Source: Gymnopus androsaceus JB14 (Eukaryota > Basidiomycota > Agaricomycetes > Agaricales > Omphalotaceae). Taken from it: DNA of 64,000 bases. Location: positions 62,001 to 126,000 of the forward strand of contig ML769517.1 of the NCBI GenBank assembly GCA_009733575.1, given 5' to 3'. Within the stretch, counting starts at the first letter, position 1; each line of letters opens with the position of its first letter. The notes below the pieces were generated by a model that saw only the letters and a list, made by a program, of their open reading frames with translations, was not told the origin of the DNA and made no database searches. The position numbers were made by a program, and so were the translations under genes. Shown piece after piece: positions 22,192 through 34,200 of the stretch.

Positions 22192-24446
22192 ATGGCTCCT
22201 TCTGCAATTACTTCGACCAATGGACATTCTGCTCCTGTTAAAGTCGCTAGCTTGAAGCATAGTAATGGCAATAGCAATGGAAACGGCGCGCCGCACGCAA
22301 GCTCCGCAGACGTCATCCAGATGGAACATGAATATGGTGCTCACAAGTAAGTGAATAGTGAAAGGGGAAGAAGGAAAATATATGCTTTCCTTCGCACTTT
22401 ATTTTTATACAAATGGCACTGCTGACGCGCGAGTCAATTTTGCCATTAGTTATCACCCTCTGCCAGTTGTATTTGAGCGCGCACAAGGAGCCAAGTGAGT
22501 GCTTTTTGCGACTGACTGACTCGGTCGCTAATCAGCAGATGAAATCACAGAGTATGGGATCCCGAAGGCAAAGAATACATCGATATGCTTTCTGCGTATT
22601 CGTAAGCGCTACTTGTTTCGTCTCATCTCTCTGCTAACGGAGAATTAGAGCTGTGAACCAGGTCAGTATCTTCTTTATCAATTCCTCTTCAATTCCCGAC
22701 GGTGTCATTTGACATATTGTATCGCTGCAAGAGGTCAATGTCTTGATCCGGGAGGGCCTTTCAAGAACCACTATGGGATAGCTTCGAGTTCATCTCATCA
22801 TCTCTCTCCGTCCTCATTCCCATAATCTAACCTCCTGTCTCACAGGGCCATTGTCATCCACGAATTGCCGCAACCCTCATTGAGCAATGCCAAAAGCTCA
22901 CTCTATCCTCACGAGCCTTCTACAACAGCGTTTTCGGACAATTCGCAAAACAGATTACGGATATGTTTGGTTATGATATGGTACTCCCTATGAACACCGG
23001 TGCTGAAGCAGTAGAAACTTCGCTTAAGCTCGCGAGAAAGTGGGCTTATATGAAGAAGGGCGTTCCAGAAGGAAAAGCGATTATTCTGAGTGTGGAGAAC
23101 AATTTCCATGGGAGGACTTTGGGTGTTATTAGGTGTGTGTGTGGGGGGATTTCTTTTCGAACTGCACCCGGGCTAATTCCTTTCTCCTTAGTATGAGCAC
23201 CGATCCCGAGAGCCGTAAAGGGTTTGGCCCTTATCTCCAAGGCGTCGGTCCGACCTTCGTTGATGGAAACGAAGAACGTACCATCCGATATGGAGTTGCG
23301 GAGGATGTGGAGCGCGCACTCGAGTTGCATGGACAACATGTCGCTGCATTCCTTGTCGAGCCATTCAAGGGGAAGCAGGGTAAGTTCTCTATTGCAGCCT
23401 CCCTTTCCCGTTTTTCTGACCCCTTGCTCAGGATCGTCGTCCCAGAAGCAGGTTATCTCTCCCGAGTTCAAGCTGCATGCAAGAAGCATAATGTATTGTT
23501 TATCTGCGATGAGATCCAGACGGTAAGTATCGATCCGTATGTCCTGTGCACTCCTCATCTCCTCCTCTAAACGTTCTTCGCCTCCCTCCAGGGCTTGTGC
23601 CGTACAGGAAAGATGCTCGCTTGCGAATACGATAATGTCAGACCGGATATAGTCCTTCTTGGCAAGGCTCTATCAGGTGGAAGTGCGTTTTTTCGCTTCC
23701 TATCTCCTGAACTAATACTCATTCCGACCTCCTCGACAGTGTATCCCGTATCAGCCGTCCTTGCAGACCGCGATGTTATGCTTTGCATCAAGCCCGGTGA
23801 ACATGGAAGCACCTATGGCGGGTTAGTCGCGTTTTTCTTACCTTTCTCATTGATCTTATCTCTGATTCTCTCTTCCCCCCTACCTTCGTCCTGGCAGGAA
23901 TCCACTCGGATGTGCAGTCGCTATGACCGCACTAAAAGTGCTCCAAGATGAACACCTCGCTGAAAGAGCTATGACTCTAGGTGAACTGTTTAGATCATCA
24001 GTATCAGCTCTCAAATCTCCTTTGGTACAAATCGTCCGAGGGAGGGGTTTACTCAACGCCGTGGTGATCGATGAATCGAAGAGTACGAAAAGGAGGACGG
24101 CGTGGCAGCTGTGTTTACTGCTCAAGAGTCGTGGGGTGTTGGCTAAGCCTACGCATGTTAACATGTAAGAGATTTTTTTTTTTAACTTGTAAATTCAATC
24201 TTTTTCCTGACCTGGACACAGAATCCGCTTTGCCCCACCTCTCGTCATCTCAGAGGAGGATCTGTTGAAAGCTGTCAAGATTATTGGGGAATGCCTAAAT
24301 GACCTTGACAAGGTACGTTTTCTTTCTCTGTTCAACACTCTGGCCCTGATGATCTTGTTCATTTCCACTTATTCATTTCCACCATTTCTCTCTCTCCTAT
24401 CTTCGCCGAATAGTTGGATGCCATTCCTGGAGAACACCAAGCATGA
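22192..24446 (+). CDS. CAR2: Ornithine aminotransferase, one missing base
   Basis: Model join(22192..22346,22450..22494,22551..22601,22649..22661,22846..23132,23192..23379,23432..23522,23592..23682,23740..23821,23898..24164,24222..24312,24414..24446), 464 residues after correction. It is a PLP class III transaminase converting ornithine and 2-oxoglutarate to glutamate semialdehyde and glutamate (arginine breakdown, cytosol). Landmarks are [55 protein letters not shown], the Schiff-base Lys in LLGKALSGG (about residue 302) and [16 protein letters not shown]. One exon is 13 nt. Exon 6 reads EPFKGKQ in frame; adding one C after GAG near 23361 gives the family motif EPIQGEAG and restores the splice phase into IVVPEAGY. 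Without it the product would be wrong from residue 240 or so. Confidence 0.85.
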
Positions 24447-27400
24447 GCTGCTGCTGCTGTACGATTGAAGGCTCGTTTTTGTACCTTCGATGGACAAGTG
24501 ACCATTCGAACAAGCAAGACACACTTAGACAGACTTTCTTTCTGTACTATTTCCCTTATCGTATCGTATGTATGTTGTTGTAATATCGATTAATCGATTA
24601 GCGCTTTAGCTGCTCCTAAGTACTGAAGTTAATGACGGTGCCACCTCCCATGTGTAGCCCGGATCATCATGCCACGCGTATTCCAGTCAGGGTTCTGTTC
24701 TGCCTCCCGCGAAAGGATTATTAGAATGGTATCACGTCGCGCCCATTCATTGTGCTTAGTGAAAGGAAACAATGAGCATGTCGACATCGATGCAATTTTG
24801 CATCGAGTTTGGTCTGCGTTGTATTTTTTTCAAACTTTTTCTTTCCCTATCATCGTCTGCGCCAAAATGTAACTGGGGCACTGAGCGCCACCAAGGGAAA
24901 GACTGGGCGCTCTGGACGTCCGGTGCCCTCGAAATCGACAGATGATAATTCTCGAAAGGGAAAGACATTTTTTGTGTTCACCATTTGCAGCGGAAAAATA
25001 ATTTCTGGGCGCAAAAACTCAAGTTAATTTCGCGACTCTCATTCCTCTGAAGAGACAGTTGGGCCTGACTGTGTTTTGGTTCAGCAACGGCCCTACTGTA
25101 ACCGTGCCCAGGTACTTACAAGTGGCCTGTTTTCTTTACACTGCATCTCACAATACACATAGTCTGGTGGAATGAACCTCGTCGATGCAGCCCCGCCTTA
25201 CTAGTCACAGGTACCTGGATTCGCTGGTCGCAGCCCTAGAACAACCCTTTCCTGGTCGACCTGGTCTTGACCAAAAAATCATGATGGCTGTCTATGTACT
25301 ACCTGGCTCGTCGGGGCTTGAACTTGGGCTCCCGCTTGCAGTCGGGTACGGCGGCAGGTGTGGATCACATCTCGATATATGCGTCGCAAGTTACTTAAGG
25401 AGCTACTAGCACTACCAGATACGTATCTAGGAACTACAGACCGCATACAGTAGCAGGCTCAGTGAAACAAAAACGCGAGATGTACGCCAGTCCCGCTGCC
25501 CTGTAAACCCCTCCCGCGTTTATTGTTTACCGGACAAGGCTCTGAACTTGGCTAATGATGCCTTCGGCTTCAATCTATGGGAACGGAAGTGCTACTGTAA
25601 CGGATGAAGTGGGGATCGTTGGCCCCACCAAAACCCGTCCGATTGCCGTCCGAACTGAACTTGGTCCGCTTCAATATTCAGCATTAATTTCATCCTAATT
25701 TCATACGCGGATTTGTGGCAACAAGCGTGTTTTTTTTTGCCGTTGTCTTCCCGTCAGAATTAGTGAGTTCATTAAAATAGGAATTCTATGTAATAAGTAT
25801 CTTGCCTTCTGCTTATCGCTTCGACTTTAGCTATATGAGCTCACTGAAAATCGACTCTTGAAGCCGATGATGCATTGCACGGGTTAGAACACCACACTAC
25901 ACCACCATTTGCGCCGGAGGTTCCTAACAGCTTCTGGTCCCAAGCTGCACGGAAGGCTCTATAAATCGGTTCCGGGAACCTCTTGTGCAGCTATCCCGCA
26001 GCTCTTCATCAAAAGTTTCCGTAAAGCTCTGTCAGACCTTCCAAGTACCTATCCTCCGGGCCGTTTATGTTTTTTTACGCGTGACTTATGTTCAATTCGC
26101 GTTCACGCTCCTTCTGCTCCTTCCCCTTCCTTCCTTCCTCAAGTCAACCAGCCTCTTCGTGGCCTCAATGATTCAGGACTTACTTCAGTATTTTTCAAGC
26201 CTTTAAAGGGCACAATCAAATCTTAGCAGTCCCTCAAAGTCAAACTCTGATATACAAAGACGACCAACTGGCCAAACTTCAAAAAAGACAAGCACGTCAA
26301 GTTGTTTCAAGTTACAGACCAGCTTCAAGCAATCAATGCAATATTCCATCAAGTTCAAATTTCAGTTTCAATTTTCAATGCTTTCGAAGTTCAACCTCAA
26401 GTGCGTGCTTTCCTTCAAGAACTCATTTGCATGTTCAACTGTTGTTCAACTTGAAGCTTTAAGTTCAGATAAGATCTTTATTAGTGAGGACTATTTCATT
26501 TTCCACTTTATACATCTTGTACACTCATAGTTAATTTCCAAATGCCATTTTGTATACCATTAAAATTATTGCCGGATGAAAAAAACAACCGACAAGCAGA
26601 TATGCCGGAGCCTCCCGCAAAGCTTCCAGAAAGCTTGCCCTCCCTGAAAGCTGAATATGAGGGCGAATCTGAGCGCGGTGACAGCTCCTGGGAAGCATCC
26701 GGGAAGCTCCATCAAAGGAGCTAAATCAGAGCTTCCGCACAAATGGTGGTGTACACCGTAATGTTGTTTACAGGGGATACGTTGCCTAATGCGGTACATA
26801 GTACTGCTGCAGGGAGCTCGGCCTTTTTAGTGATAACATACAATCGGTTACTTACCGCTGTATGATATCTCCCTATATTAAAGCTCCTTAGACGGAGTCG
26901 GTCTGAATCGGAGGTGCAAAGAAAATCTGCCTCTTTGCCTCCTGTCCAGCTCCGAGGGCCAACATGCCCCTCTTCCTCAACCGATTCAACTCTATCGAAA
27001 CATGGGATTTAGACGAGTGAATTTGGCAATTCCGAGGGAAGATCAGTTATGTATTGATTCCCAAGGTTAAAGTACATATTCGTTTTCTATGGATGTTTGA
27101 AACGGTGTTCTCATGCCAAAAATGCAAGGTCTCCCAGACCAGAGAGGATCGTTTAACCGCAGAAATCATCATCCACTCTTCGAACACTACACGACCAGGT
27201 TTTTGTTCTGGTCAAACTTTATGCTCAAGTTGAGATAAACATATGCACGAAATATGCCCCCCCCCTCGGACCATTTTGAAGCGTGGACGAAAACAGTTAA
27301 CAAAGATCCATATCGCGAACGGAAACCACGGTATGTACAAATAGACTATAGAAATCGACACGTGTGCTGGATCCTGTTAGATCTAAACGCCGAAACAAGG

Positions 27401-28038
27401 AACGCCTGCAGCAGGCCTGCAGGGAACGCGTCGCGACGGTTTCCATTTTGGGAGATTAGTTTCCCTTTGCCGTCGTTTTGAAGTCCTCATCTAAGAAAGT
27501 TAAGAATAAAGAGGATACATATTTCAACGTTATCTCATTTATACAAGCTCCATCTCTGTCGGATATCTATGCAAAAATCAATGAACAGGTGTGTCAGTGG
27601 GCGCTTAAAAATAAGAGAGATTAGCCTCAAGAATTAATGACGACACAAAATGGCCATCTCGATTGCGACTTTTGCGTTCCATGCAGATTCCAAGCCTGAG
27701 CTGCGACCTGGGCTATTGGCGAAGTTCGGACTTCCGTCACCGTGGCCAGGGTTCAACCGCACCTACGGAGGTTCAATATCGTTAGTATCGATACGACAGG
27801 CAACCGGCTTTCTTAACTGGATACATCAAATGAATATGTGTTTCATCTCCTCCGTGTCACTGAGTCATATATCCCTGTCCCCAAATTGAGGGTCATCGAG
27901 GATTAGGCTTATGAGGTTGCGTACTCACCTGAGCGTATAAAAATCAGTATGATTCTCCAGATATTGCAATAATCTAACCCACCAAAAGCACACATCTCCT
28001 CAGCATCTCCTGTACTTCAACCAGTACACAACGCTTCC
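24447..28038. other. Long intergenic region, 3.6 kb
   Basis: No gene that I can support. Contents include the transaminase 3' flank, a TTCAA-rich stretch at 26220-26470, short palindromes such as cctgcag...cctgcag near 27405, and a C8 run at 27255. Possibly old transposon debris, with no family recognised. Confidence 0.45.
26220..26470. repeat. TTCAA-rich low-complexity tract
   Basis: The words ttcaa, ttcaag and caagtt recur every 8-15 bases over about 250 bp without a fixed period. It holds no coding and is compositionally unlike its flanks. Confidence 0.45.
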
Positions 28039-28401
28039 ATGTCGTCTTCAGAAGTCAGTGGTTCCATTAATTAACTGTTCTCTGTCTGACCTATTTACAG
28101 CAAATGAACCAGTTTTACCAGCCTTCCCAATCGCCGGACTCACCGAGAGTTCCGCGTCGAACACCAATGGCTTGTCAATTTTGTCGAGGTTGATGAGCAC
28201 TCAATTCGGAAGATGTGACGGCTTGCTCACTGATTCTTGCTAGGTCGTAAACTGAAGTGCGATGGCTCTCGTCCATCTTGTGCCAACTGCAATCGTCGCG
28301 GATACCCTTGCGTCTACACACCTGTGTAAGTGCTGCTCCAACATAAGTAACAACACCATGACTTACATTGATTTCGTTACAGTTCCGCTGATCAAAAGTA
28401 G
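28039..28401 (+). CDS. 67-residue Zn2Cys6 protein
   Basis: Model join(28039..28053,28101..28188,28244..28325,28383..28401). Three introns of 47-57 nt have GT-AG borders. The product carries a complete fungal binuclear zinc cluster, C-x2-C-x6-C-x6-C-x2-C-x6-C at residues 30, 33, 40, 47, 50 and 57 (ACQFCRGRKLKCDGSRPSC, then ANCNRRGYPC). It stops ten residues later (VSADQK). There is no linker, dimerisation helix or middle homology region as in Gal4-type activators, so it may bind DNA alone, act as a competitor, or depend on a partner. The start uses a 15-nt first exon; an ATG inside exon 2 is an alternative. Intron phases and the stop fit well. Confidence 0.7.
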
Positions 28402-29153
28402 ACACCTTTCTAGTTTTCGTTTCCAGCTTATGTTTTTTATCTTACGAACATACTGCATTTATAATTGCAGTAATACTGTAGAGTATTGTTGTCGCGTCCC
28501 GTACGAGCTCAGAATTTGATTTCTTTTCTGCGAAGTTGAGTTGCGGTGGTTTCATGGATGGTCTGGCCAATCGCAGACCAATCTTTTAAATTATCACGGA
28601 TGAGAAGAAGATCTAGAAGAAGATCTAGACCCTGGTTGAGAAATAGTGCAGGTTCAAGATAAGTGAAAAAGCATACTTACAAGTGGGCAGCTCAGAAAAG
28701 GCTCAGTCCGACAACGTGCAAAGATTTCATTTACTTACCGAGCAAATATTCAAAGTCGTCGTATGCCCCAGGTCTATTAAATTAGGGCGTCCCGCAGAGT
28801 AGTTTTGAGGGAGTCGACAAACGCAAATCCAGTCAAGAGGAGAGCATCCATACTAGCTGGATCACTATAAGAAAGCCCAAATCCACAGTTAGAAACGCAA
28901 GTTCCTCGAACTCATAGGCGATGTACATCCACAAGTCCGATACTATCTTCGAAAAAGTACGAACTTCCATTTTTGTGATTTCGCACTCATCCCGACGCGC
29001 CAAGATCCAGCAGCGGGAGACTTTGGTAAGAGTCACTTCCCCCGGCCGTACAGCGAAAAATCTGAGAAAATGGTTTCGATCGTGACGATTTAGAAATTGA
29101 TATCGTGAGAAAACCTCGCAAGTTGTTTTTGACGCGATACCGCCATTTGCCTG
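28402..29153. other. Intergenic, 750 bp
   Basis: Upstream side of the AlkB-like gene. A minus-strand open frame (29180-28833) has no recognised motif and is not annotated. Confidence 0.4.
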
Positions 29154-30468
29154 ATGCCCGCGATAGATTTTCAAGCCCAAGCTGTTGACAAGAATGGAGA
29201 GGTGTTTTATGTTCCCAATTTCGTGACGGTACGCAATATTTTATCGTTGAAGTAATCACTGAACACGCACCTTTGCAGGAAGATGAGGAGAACTACCTTA
29301 TTCGAAAGGTTTGCGATTCTGCATGTTCATAACCACTTCAATCATCTCAATCATCTCAATGAACCTGGTCCATACCATCAGATTCGGGACTCTCCTCAGC
29401 AAAGCTGGAAAGGACTCGCAAATCGAAGGTGGCGTTTTTTTCCTTCACTCTCAAAATTGGAAGTATACTTAATTATTTCTTGAATAACAAGACTACAGCT
29501 GTGGGGTAGGTTGAACTACTCTTTAATTCAATTTCGAGGCATGTTGACGGTTGAATGGTAAAGGTGGGCAATTGACAGGGAAAAACGTCTTGCTATCTCA
29601 GACATTCCCGCCATTTGTTGAAACCTAGTACGTGTAACTTATCTCCTCCAAGTATTATTTTCCAAATTCTCAGCTGAGAATTGCAGTCCTGATATCATAA
29701 ATCGTCTCAAATCCACCGGTGTTTTCCATGCTTCTGCTCATGGCGCTCCTAGTAAAGATCACTCCCAGTTTGGTTCTTACTCATCATTGACTCTGATATC
29801 TTTGCAGATCATATCATTCTCAATGAGGTTTTCTGTCTTCTTTCGCTCAACTAGACTGTAATTTACTCCTTGGAACAGTACCTGCCAGGACAAGGGATCA
29901 TGGTACATTGCTTTTTCTCCTCAAAGAATGCCCTTCTTCTCATTTTTACCCTTGTAGCCACACCAAGATGGCCCGGCGTACCATCCAGTCGTTGCTACAA
30001 TATCCTTGGGCTCCCATACCGTATTTCATTACTATAGGTATACGACAGGAACTCAAGGTCAAGTTTATGTTCCAGAGCCCGATGTTGGCGAAGCACGGAT
30101 TGTAGATCCCACTCCTGTTCTATCCGTTCTGTTAGAACCGCGTAGTGTCATCATTACCTCTAGATCGATGTACACCTCGCACCTCCACGGGTAAGTTAAG
30201 CTCAGCGATCTCATCCACTGTCAACAATACTAACTCTTTCATAGTATCAGAGAGCAAAAGGCTGACCATATCACTGCAGGCACTGACGAAACTCATCCAC
30301 CAAAATTCACTGATCTTAATGTCGATGTTGCAAATTGGAGGTTGCTGGCAGGAAAGCAGGCGACAGAAGCAGTCATCAATGGAGGTATCCTCGAGCGAAG
30401 TATTAAGGTATAGCTTGACTTGTCGTGACGTTGAAAAGGTGGCGAACAATGCGTTTTTGAGACGGTGA
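29154..30468 (+). CDS. ALKBH6: AlkB-like 2OG/Fe(II) dioxygenase (ALKBH6 type), one frameshift
   Basis: Model join(29154..29228,29279..29308,29382..29428,29492..29505,29579..29627,29687..29751,29808..29827,29879..29902,29958..30190,30245..30468), about 260 residues. Landmarks of the ALKBH6 branch are YVPNFVTEDEENYLIRK, RRLQLWGG, NEYLPGQGIMPHQDGPAYHP (iron ligands His and Asp), TISLGSHTVFHYY and a distal His in MYTSHLHG. The C-terminal strand with the 2-oxoglutarate Arg is YSLTCRDVE. Substrate of the family is poorly known (RNA has been proposed). The last exon needs one base removed near 30404 (cgaagt): as written it reaches TAG at 30412-30414 before the YSLTCRDVE strand. Ten small exons (14-233 nt) all have GT-AG borders. 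Confidence 0.8.
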
Positions 30469-31284
30469 TGCTGTCCGGTACTTTCCTGCAATCTCATCTC
30501 ACCTATGTATTTATCAATTAAGGGACTGAAATACAGGGGCGGTGATATTGGGGCCGAAAATATTCTAAGCACCAACCCTGTGGTGTTAGAAGGACGGTAA
30601 GAAGATATCTTTCAACGTCTGCGAGAGTCTGTTTAACAGCTCATTGTAGTTCTCCCGGACATAAAAGCTCCGCCTAACCCCGCCTCTCTCACAAAATCGA
30701 TATCTTGAGTTAATCGGAGAGAAAATGACCTGAAACGTACATTGGTAGTAACGCTCTTCGGTTTGAGGGAGGCTCACTACGAAATTATACTACTCCAAAC
30801 AGGCGACCTCCTGCCAGTACTGTGAGATGCGTCGACCAAGTGGAGACTTGGAAATGGAGCTGACGGTTTGTTGACGTTATAGAAGAATAAGGAAATAGCA
30901 CAGTTTTATGAAGCCCCAGAGTAGTCAGTACCTAGATCGCTGGGAAAAGCTCATGCTAACTGTGAGCGTCGTAGACAAAAGTTCCATGAAAATTTCAAGC
31001 TCTGACTTGCCTTTGAAGCCGAGATTCCAATATTCTTATCACCAACCGAGACACGAGCGCTGTTGGCCGTATGTCAAAAAGGCTACGAGGTGAGCGAGCT
31101 CTAGGTACTCGTTGACAGTTATCAACAGGATAACTGCGACATGAGCACTATTCGTCGTGTGTCATAAATTATTAAAAGTTAAAACACCCTCTTCAAGAGT
31201 TATCGATTTTTCATTAGCTGTAGTGAAGGCCAAAAGTATAACGTCTCTTATGATCTATGAACGAAAACACCACATTTGAAAACA
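30469..31284. other. Convergent intergenic region
   Basis: Lies between the AlkB-like gene and the CHO2 3' end. Short open frames exist (for example 30777-30586, minus) but none has a motif or splice support. Confidence 0.4.
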
Positions 31285-34200
31285 TCACATTTGCTTCGAC
31301 AGCAATATACGATTCGCCAGTGCTGAGAGATTCGCGTCAGCAAGCACCACCTCTGGCGCATACTCCACCCCAAACGCCTGTTTGATAGCAGAGCATATTC
31401 GTTTGGCCTGAAGCTCCGACCAGAAACTAAAATCGTCTGGGTCTGCCCGATGCTCATCCCCAACTCCGACTCCAACTCCGACCTCATTAATTTGAGTGGC
31501 ATTGTCCGCATCCACGCGTCCTGGGCTCAGTCCCTCACCCTCGCCTACACTTTGGGGGTCATCATGTACCTGTACGCCATGCTTCGCGCGCCCGATTGTT
31601 GGCGTCCCTGCCAGTTCCGATTCGGTTTTGCAGGATAGTGGGATCAAGGATGGGTCAGAGTCTAGACAATACGGGACAATCCGCATGAGGCTTCCACGAA
31701 CGGAGCCGAAATCGAGTTCAGCCGGAGTCTCCACTACCGTAGCAGAACCATGTCAGTCCACTGGATACCATCAGGAAAAAAATACTTACCGTAAATTTCG
31801 ATAGGCCCGTCCATGGACATGACGTTGTATTTTCCGTCGTGGTGATACCGAATCTAGAACAAAGAAGAGCAAAGTAAGTTGAGCATCAAGTTTCGTTCGA
31901 TTGGCTATGCGCAAACAAACCTCGTAGCGCCCAGCAATCCAAGGCAACGTATTATCCTTGAAAGTAACAACACCACTTTCAGAATCTACATCTTTGAGCG
32001 GAACATCCGGACGGTCCAACAATCCCAAGGGAATATCGCCATCCCACTCCTCGTCATGCACTGGCGCCCACATACCCAGAGAGGACGTCTTGGTGACAAG
32101 AATTGACTTGTTTGCGCCAACCTAGGATCCACAGAAATCATTGATCAGCTGCCTCGTCATCGCGAAACAATATTCAACCACTCACTCTGTATATCCCGAT
32201 CCAATCCTTTCTCGAATGCTTATGAGGCGCCTGCCATCTGATCTGAATAGGCTCCCCCAGATGAAACTTGAGAGTCCCGTCAGAGCTGGGTAAGATCGTA
32301 GTCCTGTACTTGGAGGAATCATAGGATGATAAATCAATGGTACTAGCGACTCGACTGCAGAAAAAAAAAAGATTCGGAATCATAAGAAATCACGATTGAA
32401 GGGGACAGAGGAAAGAACGTACGTGATCACCAATTTCTCTCTCGATTGTTGCAATAGCACCTTTGTATCAAAAATGACATCGGAGAATTTAGGTCGAGCT
32501 GTGCGAGGGTCAAATTAGCGTTGGAGATCCCCTCAAATGCGAAGAGCGAAACGAAACACTCGATAAAACGATAAGCAATCATCATCGACACTTACATTTC
32601 GCCAAAAACTCCTCCACAACATCCGCCGTTTCCTCAAACACCTTATCAAAAGTCCCTTTAACCTCTTTCGCCACCTTGGCCACTCGTTTCAACTCTGGCG
32701 CAGCATGGAGTTTTTTGAGTTTCTCCGCTCCCAGTCGAGATTCCAACATTTTGGCGTTTTTACTCGCGACGTTCTTGATAACTTTGACGAAACCGGCTTC
32801 TTTGCGTAGGGAGTCGCCATAGACCTTGGTCATATGAGGGCTGTGAGAGGGAAGGTGTACGTCGATGAGCTCAAGTAGGAGTGAAAAAACAAATAAAACA
32901 TACTTTTCAACACTACTAACAAACCACCAATGTCCCAAATGCTTGATCACAGCTAGGGAAAACACCAACTTGCTGCCACTGATAAGACCAAGACCGAACC
33001 AGGCAGCACCACCCATCATTTCTGGATTGTTGAGGTACCTGCGATGGATATTAGTGTGGTGATAGAATGGACAACTCTACATCCACATACCGATAAATCC
33101 CAGAATACTCCAAATGAGAAGGGAACTCGTCCATGAAAAAGTCACCAAAAAACCATCCTGCATGGCAAATTGCGATCCGTCAGAGAGAACCAGGAAACGA
33201 AGAAAGAAGTACGAAACTCACCAAATACACCCTAGAACCTCATACGACTCGAGAGTGGCCCAGACATGCAAGCCGACTAGTAGCTAAAAACAAAAGTTTT
33301 AGCTAGCGAATCCACGAATAAAGAGGAGTGAATAACTCACAGCACCAAGCGTAGTGCCGCAACAATTCATGTCCTACTGTCCAATTCGAAGGGATCGAGT
33401 AGGTTCGCCACACTAGTCCAATGAAAGACGCTACACAAAACAGAACATAAGCCACCAAGAAAAACCAAGGGCGGAATTCCGCCGCCAAACTCACCATAAG
33501 TCATACAAAGACTCGCATTATAAATCGCCTTGAAATTCGTAAACGCCTCTATAACGGCCCCAGTACCGCTCTCTTCGCCCGGATCCCGAACTTGTAATGA
33601 TAATTCTTCATATAATGCTTCACCAAAAACTTGTCCCTACTCTGCGCCTTGAGTAAAAGTCCTATCCCAAAGACGTGGATGAGACACCAGAGGAGAGCGT
33701 GCGTGAAATGGATTGCGATTAGTGCCGACTCGGAATCTGCGATGGAGGATGGGAGAAGGGTGAAGAAGGTCGCGTAGGTGATTAGGACGGCCAAGAGAGC
33801 GTCGGGGGCACTGCATGAATCGAGAGGGAAAATGAGCTTTTCCGATGCCAACCACCGAAAAAAAAAAGCAGAGCTCCAATACTCACCGTAAAACATCCAA
33901 ATTCTTAAAAATCACCATATCGCGTCTAAAATACTTATTGGAGAGATCGTGATGTGAGAGCATCGCACCAGCTCCGTTCCCAGTCGCATTCTTCGAAAAC
34001 GACTCAAAAGAGCTAACGGTACTGTTAGATGTTTGCTGTTTGTGGTGGGTAGAAGAACGACTACGGAGGCTAGGGCTCCTACGGGGGCTACCCTTGGGAG
34101 ACTTGGCCGGCTTGGGTGAAACATCGAACAAAAGGCCCTCCATCTCCATCTCCGTTTCCGTCTCCAAATCGGTATCGGTAGCAGTTTCGCCTTCAGTAGC

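Noticed and set aside
23046..23558. 170-codon minus-strand frame opposite the transaminase
   Set aside because: Antisense shadow of a conserved gene.
28833..29180. 115-codon minus-strand open frame overlapping the AlkB gene start
   Set aside because: Overlaps the first exon of a well-supported gene and has no recognisable domain.
30586..30777. Minus-strand frame with RSFYVRENYNELLNRL
   Set aside because: Protein-like in part, but no splice-linked neighbours and no family; left as intergenic.
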